Source: Risungbinella massiliensis
GTDB taxonomy: Bacteria > Bacillota > Bacilli > Thermoactinomycetales > Thermoactinomycetaceae
Assembly (NCBI RefSeq): GCF_000942395.1
Contig: NZ_LN812103.1
Location: 219,000 to 282,999 of the forward strand
DNA: 64,000 nt
Direction: 5' to 3'
The position numbers and the translations under genes were made by a program. The notes under the pieces are model-generated. The model was not told the DNA's origin and ran no database searches. It was given only the letters and a program-made list of their open reading frames with translations. Positions within the stretch are counted from its first letter, which is position 1; each line of letters begins with the position of its first letter. Below, piece by piece: positions 59,047-64,000 of this stretch.

Positions 59047-59187
59047 GTGATAGGGAAACTAGGAACACAAGGGTCAAGTGAAGGATCAAACCAAGACGAT
59101 AAGATCATGATTCCGTACTTGACCTTGACCAATCAATTAACGGGAAATCAAAATCCTAGTATGATTTATGCCTCTGAATGTCCATAA
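59047..59187 (+). pseudogene. Possible gene remnant after ligA
   Basis: A 46-codon frame from GTG 59047 (VIGKLGTQGSSEGSNQDD, KIMIPYLTLTNQLTG, MIYASECP) looks protein-like, and Ser-rich codons occur in another frame just upstream (QLSVSSSSQSGGSSPSS). It ends two bases before a terminator. It could be the tail of a decayed gene; in Bacillus a lipoprotein gene (camS/yerH) follows ligA, but similarity is not visible. Confidence 0.3.
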
Positions 59188-59188
59188 A

Positions 59189-59218
59189 GACTGGTGCTTA
59201 ACTAGCACCAGTCTTTAT
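59189..59218. terminator. Terminator upstream of the DoxX gene end
   Basis: AGACTGGTGCT pairs perfectly with AGCACCAGTCT across a 5-nt loop, followed by TTATTT on the plus strand. Confidence 0.88.
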
Positions 59219-59278
59219 TTATCTCGATCAGATCGTGGGTTATTTCATTATATTGATGGATTCTGGAGGCATCCTTAA

Positions 59279-59632
59279 TTAGGTGTCCAACTTCCAATTG
59301 GAGAAAATCAAAACAATAGACAAGATCAAGCAAATCGCTGCAGGGATGATCGTAACAATAGGTTGATCTGCTCGGAAAATATGGGCATGAATTGCACCTA
59401 GCATAAGGATGATGAGCAATACTCCTGAGCCAATAGTTAAGTATCGATTCCAAATTCCACCAATCATTGCTATTGCTCCGATAATTTCAATAAATCCAAT
59501 TACCGACATAAACCACATTGGATATTGGTAGTGTTGCCAATGTTCCACTTGAAAAGGTATATGTAGGACTTTTATGAATCCCCCTACCAAGATAAAAAGG
59601 GATAGGATCACTTGCAGAACAGTGTAGATCAA
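59279..59632 (-). CDS. DoxX-like family membrane protein
   Basis: 117-aa four-helix membrane protein: VLQVILSLFILVGGFIKVLH, PMWFMSVIGFIEIIGAIAMI, YLTIGSGVLLIILMLGAIHAH and IIPAAICLILSIVLIFSNW. The GFIE.IGAI segment and the HAH loop are typical of DoxX_2-type proteins linked to oxidative or quinone stress. The start is TTG 59632 with AAGGAG upstream, 6 bp after the TetR stop, so the two form an operon. Confidence 0.85.
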   Translation of the reverse strand: MIYTVLQVILSLFILVGGFIKVLHIPFQVEHWQHYQYPMWFMSVIGFIEIIGAIAMIGGIWNRYLTIGSGVLLIILMLGAIHAHIFRADQPIVTIIPAAICLILSIVLIFSNWKLDT

Positions 59633-59638
59633 TGAATC

Positions 59639-60250
59639 TCACTCCTTATGAGAAATCTGCTTAGAATCTAATGTGAACATACCATGCATAAAAAGATTGA
59701 CTACTTGTTCGGCTAGAATATCAGGACTTTTCGTACCAGGTAGCAAATATGAAACCGTAAGGCGCTCCATCATTCCGATAAGACACTCTGCTACGGTTGC
59801 CATCTCTAGATCAGGTCGAAAATATCCAGCTTGTTGTTCCACTTCCAAGTTTTCTTTTATCAAGCAGACTAATTCTTCTTTGATTTGTCCAGCCTCGGGG
59901 GCTAGAAAAAGCCCAATACGAGTTAAATCTGGATCTGTAATTAAAAAACGAAATACCGATTCTACCGCTAACAAAACTCGTTTGGAAACATCCTTTGGCT
60001 CGATTCCTGGCTCTAAACGAAGCATCTCTGTTAACTTTCGTAAGCCCGAGCGAAAGTTGTCTACTAATTCATTGAAAATGGCTTCTTTGCTGGAGAAGTA
60101 CAGGTAGAAGGAAGGTTGTGTTAATTCAGCTTTCTTCACAATAGTGCTAATTTTTGTCTCATGAAAACCTCCATGAGCAAATTCTTTGGCAGCAGTTTCA
60201 AGTAATCTTTTTCGACTTTCTTGTCCTTTTCGTCCCTTCTCTCGTGACAA
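59639..60250 (-). CDS. TetR/AcrR family transcriptional regulator
   Basis: 203-aa repressor: QESRKRLLETAAKEFAHGGF, HETKISTIVKKAELTQPSFY and LYFSSKEAIFNELVD form the TetR helix-turn-helix. The C-terminal ligand domain has FLITDPDLTRIGLFLAPEAG and CLIGMMERLTVSYLLPG, similar to QacR/YxaF-type sensors. Start TTG 60250 with AGGAG 9 nt upstream. A 32-bp palindrome 39 bp before the start is the probable autoregulatory operator. Confidence 0.9.
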   Translation of the reverse strand: MSREKGRKGQESRKRLLETAAKEFAHGGFHETKISTIVKKAELTQPSFYLYFSSKEAIFNELVDNFRSGLRKLTEMLRLEPGIEPKDVSKRVLLAVESVFRFLITDPDLTRIGLFLAPEAGQIKEELVCLIKENLEVEQQAGYFRPDLEMATVAECLIGMMERLTVSYLLPGTKSPDILAEQVVNLFMHGMFTLDSKQISHKE

Positions 60251-60288
60251 TCAAATCAACTCCTAGAAAATACATATGAATAAAAAAT

Positions 60289-60320
60289 AATACTCAAAAG
60301 TAACGTTACTCATGAGTATT
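60289..60320. promoter_or_regulatory. 32-bp double palindrome, probable TetR operator
   Basis: Outer arms AATACTCA / TGAGTATT and the inner perfect palindrome AGTAACGTTACT share the same centre (60304/60305). It lies in the TetR-DoxX promoter region. Confidence 0.72.
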
Positions 60321-60427
60321 ATTCCAGAGGGACATCTTCTAGTCAAGCACAAATGAAATATTCAAGCATAAATTTTCTAATATTCTAGATGCACTGGATA
60401 TTTTTAGTGAATGATAAATTTGCTCAG

Positions 60428-60467
60428 AAAAAAACCACCTATCTAACATTGGATAGGTGGTTTTTCC
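60428..60467. terminator. Terminator of namA
   Basis: AAAAACCACCTATC pairs perfectly with GATAGGTGGTTTTT across an 8-nt loop, 5 bp past the namA stop. Confidence 0.92.
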
Positions 60468-60471
60468 TAAA

Positions 60472-61497
60472 TTAAAAGCCTCTTTCGTATTGTTTTGGGG
60501 CTATGTTTCGGGCATTACCAGCCACTTGTTCGATTGCATGTAGCGCCCAGTATGGATCATGAAGCATACCACGGCCGACTGCTACCAGATCAGCATCTCC
60601 ATTACCAATTACTGACTCTGCTAAATGGGGATTATCCAAAATTCCTACCGCTATTACTGGAACTTGTAACTCTTCTTTTAATCGACGTGCAAAAGGAACT
60701 TGATAACCGGGATAATTACCTGGTTTGGTTTTTCCAGCCGGTCCCTCTCCACCAGATGATACATCAAACATATCGACACCCGCATCCAAGTAACGGCGAC
60801 AGATCTCGATCATATGATCTTCCTCATATCCGCCGTCCATGTATTCTCTTACAGAGACTCGCATGATGATTGGCATTTCCTCAGGAACAACCTGTTTGAT
60901 TGCTTGGATTACTTCTACTCCAAATAAGGAGAGATCCTTGCCATATTCGTCTGTCCGATTATTAATCATGGGGGAGTGAAACTGGTGGATAAGATAGCCA
61001 TGAGCACCGTGAATCTCGATTGTATCGACACCTGCCTCAACAGCTCGTCGTGCTGCTTCTTGGAACTTCTTTACCATCTCTTTCACTTCTGCTGTGGTGA
61101 GGGCACGTGGGACTTTCCATTCCGGAGTTACGGGGATATTGGAAGGTCCAACTGGTTGAGCGGCATCTTCCGCTTTTCTTCCAGCATGTGCTATTTGAAT
61201 CCCTACTTTTGCTCCATATTTATGTATTCCTTCTATTATATTGCGAAAAGCTGGGATATGATCATCAGACCAAATTCCCAGATCATAATCTGTTATACGG
61301 CCGTCTGGTTCCACATCGGTCATCTCGATCAGAATCAGACCCGATCCTCCTACTGCTCTAGAAACATAGTGAACCAGATGCCAGTCGTTGGGGATACCGT
61401 CTTTTGCTTCAACTGAGTACTGACACATTGGTGGCATAACGATTCGATTTTTTAGTTGTAAACTTTTTATCTGAAAAGATTCTGCTATCTTTGCCAT
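60472..61497 (-). CDS. namA: NADPH dehydrogenase NamA (YqjM-type old yellow enzyme)
   Basis: 341-aa FMN-dependent ene-reductase of the OYE class: LKNRIVMPPMCQYS with the redox-tuning Cys26, IEIHGAHGYLIHQFHSP (active-site His pair HGAH...), MINNRTDEYG, GILDNPHLAE and VAVGRGMLHDPYWALHA. It reduces activated C=C bonds and nitro compounds. Length is exact for YqjM. Terminator directly follows. The 5' region holds a GGAAC/GTTCC palindrome, possibly a regulator site. Confidence 0.93.
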   Translation of the reverse strand: MAKIAESFQIKSLQLKNRIVMPPMCQYSVEAKDGIPNDWHLVHYVSRAVGGSGLILIEMTDVEPDGRITDYDLGIWSDDHIPAFRNIIEGIHKYGAKVGIQIAHAGRKAEDAAQPVGPSNIPVTPEWKVPRALTTAEVKEMVKKFQEAARRAVEAGVDTIEIHGAHGYLIHQFHSPMINNRTDEYGKDLSLFGVEVIQAIKQVVPEEMPIIMRVSVREYMDGGYEEDHMIEICRRYLDAGVDMFDVSSGGEGPAGKTKPGNYPGYQVPFARRLKEELQVPVIAVGILDNPHLAESVIGNGDADLVAVGRGMLHDPYWALHAIEQVAGNARNIAPKQYERGF

Positions 61498-61544
61498 TTT
61501 GTACTTTCATCCTTTTCTATTGGTTTATTGATTTACTTGACGGA

Positions 61545-61573
61545 ACAGTGGTACGTTCCGTTCAATAGTAGTA
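61545..61573. promoter_or_regulatory. Palindrome upstream of namA
   Basis: ACGGAAC and GTTCCGT flank an 8-bp spacer (AGTGGTAC), extended outwards by TTG...CAA with one extra base. It lies 50-75 bp before the namA start, a candidate operator for an electrophile-responsive repressor. Confidence 0.5.
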
Positions 61574-61740
61574 TTCCCGATTTATCTAACATCTGCTTAC
61601 CTAAGATTTCTATTCCCATTGACTTCGTTCTACAAACTTCTTTGGGAAATAGCTTATTTCCCGGGAAATCACTCTAATTAGACAAAAATTAACGATGATA
61701 ATTAAAATTTTGATAGATCATGTCGCATAATGAACATAAA

Positions 61741-61838
61741 GCCAGAGGTTTTCCCCTTTTGAGATGCGACTATGAGCGGTAGGGAGTCGAAGTAGATCCA
61801 TCAGGACAGGTAGGACAAGCAGAAGCGGGAAAACCGGC
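61741..61838. ncRNA. Candidate structured RNA of unknown class
   Basis: In a 598-bp gene-free stretch, GCC...GGTTTTCCC (61741-61755) is complementary to GGGAAAACC...GGC (61827-61838), enclosing about 70 nt with local hairpins (for example CGACTATGAGCGGTAGGGAGTCG). It is GC-richer than its surroundings. It matches no riboswitch core I know. The AAAACCGG end is shared with 33525. Confidence 0.35.
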
Positions 61839-61878
61839 GCCGCGCCTATTTCTTACTTTGATTTATGTAAACAAGCTA
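61830..61878 (+). repeat. Copy 2 of the two-part intergenic motif shared with 33525-33564
   Basis: AAAACCGG (61830-61837), ACTTTGATTTATG (61855-61867) and AACAAGCTA (61870-61878), same order as at 33525-33564. Confidence 0.6.
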
Positions 61879-61985
61879 TATGATAGAAAAACATTTTATT
61901 AAAAAAACGAAATTTGGGCAAAAATCGTGTATCATATGTAAAGGAACAAACCTTGGTTTGGTCTTTGGTATATTATGCGATGTGA

Positions 61986-62021
61986 GAGCTGTTGGTTTTT
62001 GCCGACTCGCTCTCTTTTTTT
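61986..62021 (+). terminator. Leader terminator upstream of the transglutaminase-like gene
   Basis: GAGAGC / GCTCTC outer stem, GTTGG / CCGAC-type inner stem, followed by TTTTTTT. It lies 75 bp upstream of the next start codon, so it either ends the upstream RNA or acts as an attenuator. Confidence 0.7.
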
Positions 62022-62095
62022 ATGGTAAGAAAGGAAATAAGAAATTTTTATGGAAAAATTAGGAAATAAATTCGTTTGTTAGAAAGGCGATTTCC

Positions 62096-63676
62096 ATGAA
62101 GATGGACCCAAAATGGCTCCTCATTTCTTTTCTTACGATGAGCTTTGCTACTTTTTATACTGAGGAGCTACCAGCGTTTAACCATGAAGTTTCTCAACAA
62201 AACATTTATCTTTTTCCCTATGCGAAAAAAATAGGTACGAGCATTCAATACACACAAGCTGTCAACCAAGTTCAGATCGAGATGGAGTTGTCACGATATC
62301 CCAAAAAGGAAGGTATTATCTGGATAAAAGTCTCTCAGCAGGATAGAGATGAAAGCATCCAACGTTTTTTCACTGTTCAGGGAGGGCGCTTTTCGCAAGC
62401 TATAGATTTACCATTTGGGGAGGGTCTCTATGAAATAGAAGTTTTTGCTTCCAATTCGACTACCTCCTATTATCCCCTTGCGAAATGGACGATCTCGCAT
62501 TCTGGGAAACGTGGTCTTCCGATTCAGACAGGCCTAACAGCTATTCGTGAAGGGCTGAGTTGGGAAGTTCCTACTATGAATCAGATGAATGAATCGACAT
62601 TTCCTATCAAGATAAAGGTTGCGAATCCAACTCTATCTAGCATCTTGCTTCAAGTTCAAAAAGGATCGCAAATAGCGAAACGACTTCTCTACCTGAAAGG
62701 TGGCAGTCTCGAATTAGAAGTCCCCTATTTATTTGGAGCGGGAACCTATCAAATTCAGTTGCTCGCACCTACCGAGGCTGATTCAACTCGTTATGAAGAG
62801 ATGATCCGATTTTCACCTCAGACGACAGCCGATTTTGTGGCCAATCCAATTCAGTTTTATCAACCAGCAGAAGAGATTGGGCTTGATATTTTACAGCCAA
62901 CAGTAGGAGGGGAGGAGATCGGAGAAAAATTCTTAGTGGATGCGGTGATGCACCGCCCTGTGGATCTCCAGGCAACTCCTTTTCTCGTGTTAGAAGTGAG
63001 CAAAGGGAAAGATCGTTCCTATTCTTATCTCCCGATAAGAGAGAAAAAGGTATCTGAGCAGGCAATTTTGCGCTTTGGAGAGGGCAAATATACGATTCGT
63101 TTGTTGAAACCTGATTTGCTGATGACACCTACTAATCAACTCCACTTACTTCCACTTGCAGAGTGGATTATAGAAAGTAAGCAAAATCCAGACAAACGAG
63201 ATCTGCTTCCGCAACAAGGCATAGAATCAGATCATGCCGAGATTATTAAACTAGCTACCATGATTACCAAACATGCAAAATCAAGCCGAGAAAAAGCGTA
63301 TCGAATCTATGAGTACGTGGCAACTCATATTGCCTATGATATGCAAAAAGCATCTGCTCCCATCTTTGATTGGCGATCATCGGCGATTCAGACTCTTCAA
63401 GATCAAAAGGCTACTTGTCAGGGCTATACTTATTTGGCAGTTGCCTTGCTACGAGCTTCTCAGATTTCAGCTAGAGTCGTAGAAGGGACGGTAGTGGGAG
63501 TACCACATGCTTGGGGTGAAGTCTGGCTAGACGGGAAATGGGTTCCCTTCGATGCAACATGGGGAGCGGGATATCTCACTCAATCAGGTATTTTTCATGC
63601 TGATTATAAAAAAGAGTATTTTGATCCATCGGAGACATCCTTTCGAGACCATCAGAGACTACGAGTAGTTTATTAG
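62096..63676 (+). CDS. Transglutaminase-like domain protein, probably exported
   Basis: 526-aa protein. A hydrophobic N-terminus (PKWLLISFLTMSFATFY) acts as a signal peptide or anchor. Three or so beta-rich repeats follow (about 30-350), each containing FGEGxYxIxxxA (PFGEGLYEIEVFA, LFGAGTYQIQLLA, RFGEGKYTIRLLK). The C-terminal transglutaminase/protease core (about 370-526) has DQKATCQGYTYLAVALLR (Cys), PHAWGEVWLDGKW (His) and PFDATWGAGYL (Asp), an intact papain-like triad. It could cross-link or cleave wall or coat proteins. ATG 62096 has AAAGGCG upstream. Confidence 0.85.
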   Translation: MKMDPKWLLISFLTMSFATFYTEELPAFNHEVSQQNIYLFPYAKKIGTSIQYTQAVNQVQIEMELSRYPKKEGIIWIKVSQQDRDESIQRFFTVQGGRFSQAIDLPFGEGLYEIEVFASNSTTSYYPLAKWTISHSGKRGLPIQTGLTAIREGLSWEVPTMNQMNESTFPIKIKVANPTLSSILLQVQKGSQIAKRLLYLKGGSLELEVPYLFGAGTYQIQLLAPTEADSTRYEEMIRFSPQTTADFVANPIQFYQPAEEIGLDILQPTVGGEEIGEKFLVDAVMHRPVDLQATPFLVLEVSKGKDRSYSYLPIREKKVSEQAILRFGEGKYTIRLLKPDLLMTPTNQLHLLPLAEWIIESKQNPDKRDLLPQQGIESDHAEIIKLATMITKHAKSSREKAYRIYEYVATHIAYDMQKASAPIFDWRSSAIQTLQDQKATCQGYTYLAVALLRASQISARVVEGTVVGVPHAWGEVWLDGKWVPFDATWGAGYLTQSGIFHADYKKEYFDPSETSFRDHQRLRVVY

Positions 63677-63769
63677 GTCTCATTCTGGTACATTGAAGGA
63701 AACGATCCTAGTAGACATACAACAGCTGAAACGTGCGGAAGTTTCACTTGATCAAAAGGAGATATCGAG

Positions 63770-64000
63770 TTGTCAGAAGCAATATTTACCCATCAAGTAA
63801 CCTCAGATGAGAATGGTAAGATGTTACAACAGGTCTTGCAGAATAAATTCCGTTTTTCCCGCAAAATGCTTCGTCGTCTCAAGTTAGGGAATCTTGTCAC
63901 AGTAAATGGAGAAGTTCGTTATTTTTCTTCTCGAGTAGCAGAAGACGATCAGATTGTCATTCAAATGGAACCTGAGGAAGCAGAGTGGATTGAACCAGAA
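63770..64000 (+). CDS. RluA/RluD-type pseudouridine synthase (partial, N-terminus only)
   Basis: 77 codons are visible up to the window edge: FTHQVTSDENGKMLQQVLQN, KFRFSRKMLRRLKLGNLVTV, NGEVRYFSSRVAEDDQIVIQ, an S4 RNA-binding domain as found at the start of RluD-like 23S rRNA pseudouridine synthases. The catalytic domain lies outside. Start TTG 63770 with AAAGGAG 8 nt upstream. Confidence 0.82.
   Translation, partial: MSEAIFTHQVTSDENGKMLQQVLQNKFRFSRKMLRRLKLGNLVTVNGEVRYFSSRVAEDDQIVIQMEPEEAEWIEPE

Noticed and set aside
61880-62062. 60-aa plus-strand frame before the transglutaminase gene
   Set aside because: It has no ribosome site and runs through the leader terminator at 61986-62021.

Overview
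The window comes from a low-GC, spore-forming Firmicute of Bacillales type. The supporting evidence is the cotJABC spore-coat operon, spo0M, a CgeD-like glycosyltransferase pair, the yerC-pcrB-pcrA-ligA order, gatCAB, strong AGGAGG ribosome binding sites, frequent TTG/GTG starts and hairpin-plus-T-run terminators. A family-level guess (Thermoactinomycetaceae-like) is only an impression. No rRNA, tRNA or CRISPR array was seen.

Layout: 1-6084 (minus) is a compact histidine operon, hisZ-G-D-C-B-H-A-F, with hisF cut by the window edge and a PHP-type histidinol phosphatase divergent at 6229. 7.2-15.6 kb holds a lipoprotein, a YdcF-like gene broken by a stop codon, a HAD-HD fusion, dedA, an alaR-alaT-like pair and the divergent proline catabolism genes (putB / rocA) with a CcpA-type cre site. 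An IS3-family element (15812-17090) sits just in front of the ribosome binding site of spo0M. 19.4-22.9 kb is a three-gene VWA / PP2C / kinase (TerY-P type) signalling module. 23.0-25.6 kb has a second dedA, tatA and an MFS exporter.

The most striking locus is 25.8-29.6 kb. cotJA and cotJB are intact, but cotJC is split by a 2658-bp element carrying a large serine recombinase and flanked by an 11-bp direct repeat (GTTTATAAATT). Joining the flanks at that repeat restores an uninterrupted 189-aa CotJC in frame. This has the architecture of a developmentally excised intervening sequence, like skin in sigK.

29.8-36.3 kb holds HxlR/PfpI, cstA-ybdD, an LLM oxidoreductase, and an Rrf2 regulator with a thioredoxin and an AhpD-like protein that share an operator-like motif. 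36.6-41.6 kb holds gatCAB and rlmCD. 41.6-52.3 kb is an accessory region: two tandem glycosyltransferases, gene remnants (including a duplicated piece of rlmCD), five paralogous short genes of unknown function, and two paralogous thermonuclease-like genes. All seven of these short genes are monocistronic and each has a structured leader that pairs with its own Shine-Dalgarno sequence. The same region carries a frameshifted HNH (WHH-type) toxin next to its SUKH-type immunity gene. 52.4-58.9 kb returns to core genes (ppiB, yerC, pcrB, pcrA, ligA). The end holds a TetR-DoxX pair with a double palindrome, namA, a long structured non-coding stretch, a secreted transglutaminase-like protein and the start of a RluD-type pseudouridine synthase.
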